From Marinagarivorans sp. (GTDB lineage Bacteria > Pseudomonadota > Gammaproteobacteria > Pseudomonadales > Cellvibrionaceae): a stretch of DNA of 64,000 nucleotides. The notes under the pieces are model-generated. The model worked only from the letters and a program-made list of their open reading frames with translations, did no database searches and was not told the DNA's origin. Below, piece after piece: positions 37,054-45,958 of the stretch. The translations under genes and the position numbers were made by a program. The stretch's first letter is position 1. Each line of letters starts with the position of its first letter. The stretch covers positions 1 through 64,000 of the forward strand of contig JANQJB010000036.1 in assembly GCA_028281865.1 (NCBI GenBank). Reading direction: 5' to 3'.

Positions 37054-37854
37054 ATGTTTAATCGTTTCGTTGTTATTTTGGCGTTATGGGCTTTGTCAAA
37101 CACATTAATGGCCAATGAATTAATGCCTGCCGATTGTGTCGTTACTCCTCACAAAGTGACTGAACTCAGTAGCCCAATCCTAGGTGTATTGAGCGAAGTT
37201 CACGTTGAAAAAAGCGATCAGGTTGCCAAAGGTGATGTAGTGGCAAAGCTCGAATCAAGTGTTGAAGAGGCGAGTGTGCAACTTGCACTGGCGCGCGCGA
37301 ATATCAATTCTGAAATCCAAGAAGGCGAAGTTAATAGCGTTTTTGATCGCCGCCGCCAAAAACGTATGGATTCGCTGTTTGCACAAAAAACAGTTTCGGC
37401 AGATCTCAAAGATGAGGCCGAGCGAGAGGCCAAGTTAGCCAAGGTAAGGCTAAAACAGGCCAAAGACCTCAAGACTCTGCGACAGCTTGAACTTGACGGA
37501 ATGAAAGCGCAACTGGCATTAAAAACGATTCGCTCGCCGATTGATGGTTTTGTTATTCAGCGTTATAAAAGTGTTGGCGAGTACGTGGAAGAACAGCCGA
37601 TTGTGAGTATTGCTCAACTTAATCCGTTAAATATAGAAGCCATTGTTCCAATCGACGCGTTCGGTAAAATCAATGTCGGCGATGAAGCAGAAGTTGTTGT
37701 CGAGTTGGTTTCAAATATTAAACGCACAGCTAAGGTCGTACTCGTTGATCGTGTCGGGAATGCTGCTAGTGGCACATTTGGCGTGCGTTTGGAAATGGAT
37801 AACCCCGAAAACAAAATACCTGCTGGCTTGAAGTGTTCGGTAAAGTTTTTGTAA
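37054..37854 (+). CDS. Periplasmic HlyD-family adaptor
   Basis: Small membrane-fusion-type protein, 266 aa, with signal peptide MFNRFVVILALWALSNTLMA. The barrel-sandwich half LGVLSEVHVEKSDQVAKGDV is followed by a coiled coil (about 70-155) and the second half IRSPIDGFVIQRYKSVGEYV, then a beta-barrel. It lacks a membrane helix after the signal and an associated RND or ABC pump gene. The next gene, 262 bp on, encodes the LEPR-XLL giant protein. Three HlyD-type domains within 17 kb of the LEPR-XLL protein, and no pump, suggest a dedicated non-canonical export path; that link is hypothesis. Confidence 0.85.
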   Translation: MFNRFVVILALWALSNTLMANELMPADCVVTPHKVTELSSPILGVLSEVHVEKSDQVAKGDVVAKLESSVEEASVQLALARANINSEIQEGEVNSVFDRRRQKRMDSLFAQKTVSADLKDEAEREAKLAKVRLKQAKDLKTLRQLELDGMKAQLALKTIRSPIDGFVIQRYKSVGEYVEEQPIVSIAQLNPLNIEAIVPIDAFGKINVGDEAEVVVELVSNIKRTAKVVLVDRVGNAASGTFGVRLEMDNPENKIPAGLKCSVKFL

Positions 37855-38116
37855 CGCAGTCAGTTAAGTGTGAGTAACCAGTTCAAGTAACGAAAGCGAA
37901 TGGCTCGTTATTAACCCGGTAATAATTATCGCTGGGTTAGTAGGCAGCGTATGGACACAACGTCATTGCCGGAAAAGCAATGCAAGCTACTCAAATACAA
38001 GAAAATTCGCACATTTTCTTCGATATTTTAGTGGTGCGCAATCAGATGGATAGGACGATTTAGTTGATTGCTGGGTTAATAGTATCTGGGTGGCGAAGTC
38101 ATCGCGGAGTGTTTGG

Positions 38117-41100
38117 ATGAAAGCTGTATTTAAACGCTTTTGGAAAAATTCTAAATTGCCTATCGCTAAGGCTGTACATGAACATATTTGTACAGAGCGG
38201 ATGAAGGTAGAGAAATTAGAACCGCGCATATTGCTATCGGCTGATACAATAGGCGGTTTAGATCTCGGTACGGAAGACAATAATAATTTCGATACGATTG
38301 AAAAAACCACACAAAATTTTATTTCTGATTTAACTCAGGTTAAGGGCAAAGCCAACAACAAAAGCCATGATTTCCAAGTAGAACAAAAACCGGCGGCTCT
38401 GGACCTTGATCTACTCGCAGCTTATCTCAATGCTACCTCTGATAGCGACGAAACGAACGACAGCGATACATTTATCGACAGACAAGTTCAGCCCGAGCAA
38501 AAAGTATTCTTAAAAACAATTACGGTCGACACTGCACGAGATTACACGAGCTCAGATGGAGACTGGGGTGATACCAGTGACATTGACAGTTTAATTGCTA
38601 ATCCAGGAGCAGATGGCGAAATTAGTCTACGTGAAGCTATAACTGCAGCAAATGCAACCTTAAATGTCGACGGAGCGGACGTAATTAATTTTGATTTGTC
38701 TGGTTCAAACCGCATTTCAATAATCGATGATTTGCCTGGTATTGATGATGCACTAATTATTGATGGTACGAGTGATCCCAATTTTACTTCTTCTCCAATA
38801 ATCACAATTGATGGAGAAGCGACGCATGATGGGTTTGTAATCAATGCGTCTGATTCAACAATCCGAGGGTTGGTGCTAGTTGATTTTTCTGATGATGGGG
38901 TTGATCTAAACGGCAATAACAACAGCATTGTTGGAAGCTATATCGGTTTAGAAAGTGACGGTGTTACGAAAAATGGTAGTGCCGATGACGGGGTTACGGT
39001 TTCTGGGCAAGGAAATACCATTGGTGGCGTTAACGTAGCAGATAGAAATGTTATCTCGGGAAATGATGGGTCGGGAATTCGAATTAGCGGTGCATCTGCA
39101 TCAAACAATTATGTTACCGGCAATTATATTGGTTTGACTGCTGATGGAAATTCCGGTGCAGGAAATACCGTTAATGGAATCGATATAGAAATCGGTGCAA
39201 ATTCTAACTTTATTGGTGTTAGTGGCGCTGGAAACGTTATTTCAGGTAATAATTTTGGTATTTATATCATAAGCTCCGCAACGACTAACAACCAAATTTC
39301 GGCAAACTATATTGGCTTAAATGCCGCTGGAGATAGCGCAGTTCCTAATTTGCACGGGATTGAACTTGTCGGGTCGTCTCGAAATACGACAATAGGTGGG
39401 AGTCTGGCAGGAGAGGGTAATGTCATTTCAGGCAATACTGGAAGTGGCATCAACGCCCACGATCAAATTGAAGACACTGTCGTAGTTGGCAATATTATTG
39501 GCCTTGCAGCGGACGGGGATACACAGCTTGGAAATTCGAACGACGGCATTAACGTATGGGGCGGTGCGAAAAATTTTATCATTGGCGGAAATAGCGCAGC
39601 GGAGCGCAATATCATTTCTGGCAATCTAGATAATGGCATTCATATTGTAGGTAAACAAAGTACTGGTGTCGAAATTTATGGTAATTATATCGGCACTGAT
39701 ATAACCGGTACTAAGGCAAGAGGTAATGCCTTTGCCGGCATTGATATTTTTGGTTCTGGTTCAGTAATTATTGGTAACGATTCGGGCGGAGGCAATGTAA
39801 TTTCAGGAAATAAAGATACGGGAATACATATTCATGAGGAAGATGCTAGCGATGCGATCATTGTCGGTAACATTATTGGAACAAGCCCGGATTTAACGAT
39901 AGAGCTTGGCAATACAAATGCGGGGATAAAAATAGAAACAAATGTAGATGATTTGGTTATTGGTGGTGCAACCAATGCCGGAAGTAATATTATTACAAAC
40001 AATGGGCTCGGTATTTCAATAGATGGAATCGATAGCAACAGAAACGATATATTGGTAAATAGGATTTATAATAACAGTGGTCTCGGCATTGATTTAAATG
40101 ATGACGGCGTTACTGCAAATGATTTGGGCGATGCTGACTTGGGTGCAAATGACAATGCTAATTATCCTACTGTTACGAGCGCTGAGGTAAACGGTACGAG
40201 TATTACAATTAGTGGCACGCTAAATACCAATTCAAATCGCTCGGCCACGCTACATTTTTACGCGAATGCGATTGCAGACCCAAGTGGGCATGGCGAAGGT
40301 GAAATTTATATTGGAAGTTATGATGTTGTAACGGATGGTTCTGGAAACGCCAGTTTTGAAACAACATTTAACGGTATTTCATTTTCTGCTGGCTATTATA
40401 TAACGGCAACCTCGACGACCAGCGCGGGCACCTCTGAATACTCATCGCAGTACTTAAGCACCTTGCGCAGAACCATTGTCAATACGAATAGTGATATAAT
40501 TGATGGTGATACAACGTCTCTCGATACTTTACGTGCTACTCCTGGTGCAGACGGTTTAATAAGCTTAGCTGAAGCAATTACTGCTGCAAATAATACGACT
40601 AATAATGGTGCAGCCGATGTTATTCATTTTGATTTGAGCGGTAGCAATATTATTACCTTAACGCAAAACCTTCCTGTAATAACAGAAGCAATTTACATCG
40701 ATGGCAGTAGCGACCCAAATTTTATTTCCTCACCCATTGTCACAATTGATGGAAACGAGAATTTCCGTGGATTGGTTTTAAACACCAACGATTCAACGAT
40801 TAAAGCTTTATCCATAGTGGGCGCGCTAGATGATGGACTGATAATCGTCGGAGACGATAATACGATAATCGGTAACTATATTGGCATTGAGAGTGATGGA
40901 ATTTCGGTAAACGCGAATTCCCGTGATGGTATTTCGATTAGTGGAAGTAATAATGTTATTGGCGGGACAGAGCTAACTGACAGAAATGTAATCGCGGGGA
41001 ACGGCAACGCTGGCATTTATATATCGGGTAGCACGTCAAATAATAACGCTGTTCATAACAATTATTTAGGCTTGGATGCAAATGGAGCAATTTTGGCAAC

Positions 41101-44100
41101 TCCTGGGGATATAGGCGTGCTATTGGCGAGTGGCGCAAATAATAATTTAATTGGCGGAGACACCGACAACAAACGTAATATTATTTCCGGCCATTCCGAG
41201 TTTGGTATTCATATTACTGGAATTGATACTGACGAAAATAATATACAGGGTAATTTCATAGGTACTTCAGTCGATGGAGAGTCGAGCGTTGGTAATAATG
41301 TTGGCATTCAAATTGATTTGGGTGCCAGCGATACTAATATTGGTGGGGCAAATTCTGGAGAGGGAAATCTTGTTTCAGGCAACAGTTTTATCGGTATCCT
41401 AATTACGGGTTCAACTACTTTAGGAACTGAAATAAAAGGGAACATTATCGGTTTAGATAAAGACGGTGAAGCGGCGCTTGGAAATTCAGATGATGGGATC
41501 GCAATTCGTGACGGCAGCAGCAATAATTTTATTGGTGGCCTGACAGCGAATGAACGTAACGTCATTTCCGGGAATGGGGATGTTGGCATTATTTTCCGTG
41601 ATTCGGGTACCTCAAACAATACGGTAGTTGGCAATTACATTGGCTCCGATGCGACCGGCGAAATAGAATTTGGTAACCGAATGGGTATTCGTATCACTAA
41701 TGCCAATGACAACATTATTGGCAGCGTTGGAGCAGGTAATTTAATTGTAGGCAATCAAACAAATGGTATTGATATTAAAGGCGCAAACGCGACTAATAAT
41801 ATCATTGTTGCCAATATTATTGGAACTAACGCGACCAAGAACAAGGACCTTGGCAATACGGGATCTGGCATCCATATTGGTGACAGCGCAAGCGATACAG
41901 TTATTGGCGGAAATGCGATTAATCAGGCTAACGTTATATTACACAATAACTACGGTATATTGATTCAGGAAACCTCAACCGAGAACAGCATTTTAATAAA
42001 CGAAATTCATCAAAATGCAACGCTTGGCATAGAATTAAACGAAGATGGTATTGACACCAACGACCCGCTTGATGCTGATTCAGGCGCGAACCACAGAACC
42101 AATTTCCCCGTTATTACAACGGCCATGGTAAATGGCACAGATTTAGTTTTGCGTGGAACTTTATTAACGCAAGCTGACGCTGATTCGACGATTCGTTTTT
42201 TTGTAAACCAAAATTCTGAATTAGATGGGCACGGCGAGGGTGAGCAATTTATCGGTTCTACGCTCGTAACTGCAAATGCGCAGGGCGAAGTTTCTTTTAA
42301 TATCACCTTAACGGGTGCTTCCATTCCAGCCGGGCGTTATATAACAGCAACTTCAACAGTAAATAACAATACATCGGAATTTTCCGCGCAGACTCTTACG
42401 GAAAACTACAGCAATACGCTACCTAACGGAGAGGTGAGCATATCAGGTATTGCGGAAGAGGGGTCAACGCTAACCGCAAGCCACACGCTTACCGATGCCG
42501 ATGGTCTCAGCGGCTCCATTACATTTCAATGGCGTCGCGATGGGTTTGATATTGCTGGAGAAACCGGAACAGATTACGTGTTAGCAGAAGAGGACATTGG
42601 CTCAACAATAACAGTGGTTGCTTCTTACACTGACGATTTTGGCAACGATGAAGTTGTTGAAAGCGCTGCGGCTGGTCCAGTGTTAAATGTTAACTCGTTG
42701 CCTACCGGTACGGTTACGATAAGTGGAACTTTTGTACAAGGTGAAATGCTAACTGCCAGCAATACGATTGCAGATGAAGATGGTTTAAGTGGTGAAATAA
42801 ATTATCAGTGGTATCGTGATAATGTTGAAATAAGCGGTGCGACAGAGGCAACTTATCTGCTTTCTCAAGATGATGTTGGAGCCAATATTTCAGTTACCGC
42901 TCGTTATACTGATGACCAGGCTACTAACGAAACTGTTAGTAGTGCGAGTTTTGGCCCTATAGGTAATGTAAATGATACACCGACAGGCGATTTGAGCATT
43001 ATTGGCTCTGCGCTGCAGGGGCAAACGCTAACCTTGGTCGAAGATATTGATGATCTCGATGGCGTCAATGCAATGAGTTTTCAGTGGTTCCGAGATAACG
43101 AAATTATAGACGGCGAAACATCGATGACTTACGTATTGACACAAAATGATGTCGGTTCGAACATTCACGCCGTGGCGACTTATTTAGATGATTTTGATGA
43201 GCCAAGTCAGGTTGTCAGCAATACGATGGGCCCGATTGCGAACGCGAATGACTTACCCAGTGGAAGTGTCAATTTAAGCGGAACCGCTAGAGAGGGAGAA
43301 ACCCTAACGGTGACTAATTCACTTGGCGATATTGATGGTATAAGCGGGTCTATCAATTATCAATGGTATCGCAATGGAGAAGTCATTGATGGTGCAAACA
43401 GCGAAAATTATCAATTAACGCAGCTAGATGTGGGCGCCACAATATATGTGGTAGCAAACTATGTTGATGATTACGGAACCGCCGAAAATATGAGTAGTAA
43501 TATTCTCGGCCCTGTAGAAAACAGTAACGATACGCCAACCGGAAGCGTTACTATTTCGGGCGTTGCCAGGGAGGGTGAAATTCTTACGGCAGCTAACACA
43601 CTTGCCGACGTCGACGGTATAAGTCAGCCGATTGTTTACCAATGGCTGCGCGACGGAACAATTATCGCAGGAGAAACTAATACGAATTATTCGCTTACGC
43701 TTGAAGATGTCGGAGCATTAATTAGCGTTCGAGCTAGTTATACTGACGATGGTGGGTTTGCCGAGCAGGTCTTGAGTAATGTAATTGGTCCCATCGATAT
43801 TTATAATACTGAACCAACAGGTAACCTGTTAATTAATGGTAGTCCAACGGAAGGCCAGACATTAACAATCAACGATACTATTGACGATAGCGATGGTATC
43901 GCCTCAGCTCGGGCTTATCAGTGGTTACGTGATGGGAGTATTATTGGTGGCGCTACCGAGAGTAATTATACGCTCACGCAGCAAGATGTCGGCACTCAAG
44001 TCACCGCACAATTATCTTTTACCGATGGTAAAGGAAAAGATGAAGTTATTACTAGTAACGCACTTGGACCGATTGCCAACATTAATGATTTAGCCACTGG

Positions 44101-45958
44101 TAGCGTTGCGATTGTCGGAACAGCGGTAGAAGATCAGATATTGACAATCGCCAATTCGCTTGAAGATGAAGATGGTATTTCGCTGGGTTTTCAGTATCAG
44201 TGGATGCGTGATGGGCTTGCCATTGGCGGCGCGACTGAAGCGAATTATCAAGCCACTCAAACTGATGTCGGTAGTTTAATTACAGTACAAGTAAGCTATA
44301 CAGACGATTTTGGTAATGGAGAAATATTTTTAAGTGATGCTGTTGGCCCGATTGAAAATGTTAACGATGATCCCGTTGGAAATTTAACGATCAGCGGTAA
44401 TCCAAGCGAGGGCTCAATACTCGTTGCAGGGGTAAATTTTTCCGATCCTGATGGGATAAACGGTAATATCCAACTTCAATGGTACCGAGATAATATTTTA
44501 ATTGCGGGAGCACAACAAGAAAATTATCTGCTCACTGAGGCCGATGTCGGGCACATTATAGATGTAAGGGCGAGTTATTTGGATGATTATGGTAATGCTG
44601 AAACTGTCGTTTCGTTAGGTGTTGGTCCTATTCAAAACATAAACGATTTACCGGTAGGGAGCGTTACCATTTCCGGAGTTGCTGAAGAAGATCAAATATT
44701 AAGTGCGAATCACAATTTAACTGACGAAGACGGTATAAGTAATACAGTAAATTATCAGTGGCTCAGAGACGGCGCTGAGGTAGTAGGAGCGACGAACGCT
44801 AATTATCAGCTTGACGATGCAGATGTGGGACGCGAAATTTCGGTGGTGGCTTCTTACGTTGATGATAACGGTACACTTGAACAAGTATTTAGTGACATTG
44901 TCGGTCCTGTCGCCAACGTCAATGACTCTCCTTCCGGTGCGGTAGAAATTATCGGCGCTCTGGAGGAGGGAAATTTACTATTCGCAAACATTAGTATTGA
45001 AGACGCTGATGGTATTGGTGAGACTATTCAATATGAATGGTTTCGAGACGGAAGTATTGTTGACGATGAAACCTCGGACAGTTATTTTTTATCAGGCGAA
45101 GATGTTGGCTCTGTTATTAGTTTACGTATAACTTATGTCGATGCACATGGCACAGAAGAGCGAATTTTCGCTGATCCAACAGGCGTTATTTTACCTGCTC
45201 CGCTCGATCCATTTTTTAATTCAGAAATTGAAGTTGTTGGCCCGGATACGTCCGCAGAGGAAATATCAACGGAAGAGGAAATAAACGTCCAAGAGGAAAT
45301 AATAAACGCTCAAACTGAAGAAGTTACAGCAGAGCAGGCTTCCTCGGAGCAACAAGCCAACACTAATACAGATGGTACGGCTGATTCAACCCAGGGCGTA
45401 AGTGCCGCATCACTAGCGTTAGATCAAAATATTACTGAACGCAGCCTCTTCGATGTCGTGGCTGGATCAGCGCTCGATCAAAATGATACTAATTTATCGC
45501 TAGAACAAATTTCCGATATAAATACGGCGTATCTCGACGGTTCAAGTTATTCGAATACGGAAATTAACAATGCTTACTCTATAAAGGTACAGAGCGTCGC
45601 TTTTTTAGAAAGTGCTTTTGACTCTGTCGCAACGTCCATGATGAGTAACTTAACTATTTTAAAGTCCTCCGGCTTTGAACAAGAAATCGAAAAGGTTAAA
45701 AAAGATCTCGAAGAGGATAGAACTTTAATTGATGTTGCGATTGTGGGTGGAAGTGCCGCTTTTACGACCGGTTTCTCCGTCGGTTACGTGATATGGACAC
45801 TGCGTTCAGGAATTATTGCGAGCAGCGTGCTAAGTGCTTTGCCCGCCTGGCGTTTTGTCGACCCGCTACCCATTTTACGCGATATAAATCATCAAGAAGA
45901 CGAAGAAGATGAATCCTTAGAATCAATGGTGAGTAAAAATAACAACGATGAAAATTAA
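38117..45958 (+). CDS. Giant LEPR-XLL repeat protein, about 2613 aa
   Basis: Probable surface protein. The basic N-terminus carries LEPRILLSAD (residues 34-43), the LEPR-XLL motif of giant repetitive proteins, and no hydrophobic signal. Two similar beta-helix segments follow (nt about 38520-40455 and 40470-42400), each opening with a CSLREA-like block (GEISLREAITAAN, GLISLAEAITAAN) and rich in NVISGN / NYIGL turns. Ten Ig-like repeats of 93 residues occupy 42413-45190. A Glu/Thr-rich stretch leads to a hydrophobic segment near residues 2540-2578 ending PAWRFVDPLPIL and an acidic tail. ATG 38117 has GGAG seven bases upstream, better than GTG 38090. The end overlaps the kinase gene by 11 bases. 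Adhesion or surface sensing is inferred. Confidence 0.88.
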   Translation: MKAVFKRFWKNSKLPIAKAVHEHICTERMKVEKLEPRILLSADTIGGLDLGTEDNNNFDTIEKTTQNFISDLTQVKGKANNKSHDFQVEQKPAALDLDLLAAYLNATSDSDETNDSDTFIDRQVQPEQKVFLKTITVDTARDYTSSDGDWGDTSDIDSLIANPGADGEISLREAITAANATLNVDGADVINFDLSGSNRISIIDDLPGIDDALIIDGTSDPNFTSSPIITIDGEATHDGFVINASDSTIRGLVLVDFSDDGVDLNGNNNSIVGSYIGLESDGVTKNGSADDGVTVSGQGNTIGGVNVADRNVISGNDGSGIRISGASASNNYVTGNYIGLTADGNSGAGNTVNGIDIEIGANSNFIGVSGAGNVISGNNFGIYIISSATTNNQISANYIGLNAAGDSAVPNLHGIELVGSSRNTTIGGSLAGEGNVISGNTGSGINAHDQIEDTVVVGNIIGLAADGDTQLGNSNDGINVWGGAKNFIIGGNSAAERNIISGNLDNGIHIVGKQSTGVEIYGNYIGTDITGTKARGNAFAGIDIFGSGSVIIGNDSGGGNVISGNKDTGIHIHEEDASDAIIVGNIIGTSPDLTIELGNTNAGIKIETNVDDLVIGGATNAGSNIITNNGLGISIDGIDSNRNDILVNRIYNNSGLGIDLNDDGVTANDLGDADLGANDNANYPTVTSAEVNGTSITISGTLNTNSNRSATLHFYANAIADPSGHGEGEIYIGSYDVVTDGSGNASFETTFNGISFSAGYYITATSTTSAGTSEYSSQYLSTLRRTIVNTNSDIIDGDTTSLDTLRATPGADGLISLAEAITAANNTTNNGAADVIHFDLSGSNIITLTQNLPVITEAIYIDGSSDPNFISSPIVTIDGNENFRGLVLNTNDSTIKALSIVGALDDGLIIVGDDNTIIGNYIGIESDGISVNANSRDGISISGSNNVIGGTELTDRNVIAGNGNAGIYISGSTSNNNAVHNNYLGLDANGAILATPGDIGVLLASGANNNLIGGDTDNKRNIISGHSEFGIHITGIDTDENNIQGNFIGTSVDGESSVGNNVGIQIDLGASDTNIGGANSGEGNLVSGNSFIGILITGSTTLGTEIKGNIIGLDKDGEAALGNSDDGIAIRDGSSNNFIGGLTANERNVISGNGDVGIIFRDSGTSNNTVVGNYIGSDATGEIEFGNRMGIRITNANDNIIGSVGAGNLIVGNQTNGIDIKGANATNNIIVANIIGTNATKNKDLGNTGSGIHIGDSASDTVIGGNAINQANVILHNNYGILIQETSTENSILINEIHQNATLGIELNEDGIDTNDPLDADSGANHRTNFPVITTAMVNGTDLVLRGTLLTQADADSTIRFFVNQNSELDGHGEGEQFIGSTLVTANAQGEVSFNITLTGASIPAGRYITATSTVNNNTSEFSAQTLTENYSNTLPNGEVSISGIAEEGSTLTASHTLTDADGLSGSITFQWRRDGFDIAGETGTDYVLAEEDIGSTITVVASYTDDFGNDEVVESAAAGPVLNVNSLPTGTVTISGTFVQGEMLTASNTIADEDGLSGEINYQWYRDNVEISGATEATYLLSQDDVGANISVTARYTDDQATNETVSSASFGPIGNVNDTPTGDLSIIGSALQGQTLTLVEDIDDLDGVNAMSFQWFRDNEIIDGETSMTYVLTQNDVGSNIHAVATYLDDFDEPSQVVSNTMGPIANANDLPSGSVNLSGTAREGETLTVTNSLGDIDGISGSINYQWYRNGEVIDGANSENYQLTQLDVGATIYVVANYVDDYGTAENMSSNILGPVENSNDTPTGSVTISGVAREGEILTAANTLADVDGISQPIVYQWLRDGTIIAGETNTNYSLTLEDVGALISVRASYTDDGGFAEQVLSNVIGPIDIYNTEPTGNLLINGSPTEGQTLTINDTIDDSDGIASARAYQWLRDGSIIGGATESNYTLTQQDVGTQVTAQLSFTDGKGKDEVITSNALGPIANINDLATGSVAIVGTAVEDQILTIANSLEDEDGISLGFQYQWMRDGLAIGGATEANYQATQTDVGSLITVQVSYTDDFGNGEIFLSDAVGPIENVNDDPVGNLTISGNPSEGSILVAGVNFSDPDGINGNIQLQWYRDNILIAGAQQENYLLTEADVGHIIDVRASYLDDYGNAETVVSLGVGPIQNINDLPVGSVTISGVAEEDQILSANHNLTDEDGISNTVNYQWLRDGAEVVGATNANYQLDDADVGREISVVASYVDDNGTLEQVFSDIVGPVANVNDSPSGAVEIIGALEEGNLLFANISIEDADGIGETIQYEWFRDGSIVDDETSDSYFLSGEDVGSVISLRITYVDAHGTEERIFADPTGVILPAPLDPFFNSEIEVVGPDTSAEEISTEEEINVQEEIINAQTEEVTAEQASSEQQANTNTDGTADSTQGVSAASLALDQNITERSLFDVVAGSALDQNDTNLSLEQISDINTAYLDGSSYSNTEINNAYSIKVQSVAFLESAFDSVATSMMSNLTILKSSGFEQEIEKVKKDLEEDRTLIDVAIVGGSAAFTTGFSVGYVIWTLRSGIIASSVLSALPAWRFVDPLPILRDINHQEDEEDESLESMVSKNNNDEN
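42413..45190 (+). repeat. Ten tandem 279-bp Ig-like coding repeats
   Basis: Repeat starts are at 42413, 42692, 42971, 43247, 43526, 43805, 44084, 44363, 44642 and 44921: period 279 bp, with one of 276. Each unit reads N-x2-P-x-G-x-V-x-I-x-G, then D-x-DG, YQW-x-RDG and DVG-x-x-I-x-V, ending GP-(I/V)-x-N. Nucleotide identity is modest though the period is exact, so the array is old and selected for length. Confidence 0.92.

Noticed and set aside
38090..38116. GTG start for the giant protein
   Set aside because: ATG 38117 has a better Shine-Dalgarno sequence at ideal distance.
39832..42324. Leftward open frames across the beta-helix region
   Set aside because: Repetitive shadows of the coding strand, with Ser/Pro/Leu-rich translation and no start signals.
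42413..45190. CRISPR array or satellite
   Set aside because: The 279-bp period is protein-coding and in frame; there are no short identical repeats with spacers.
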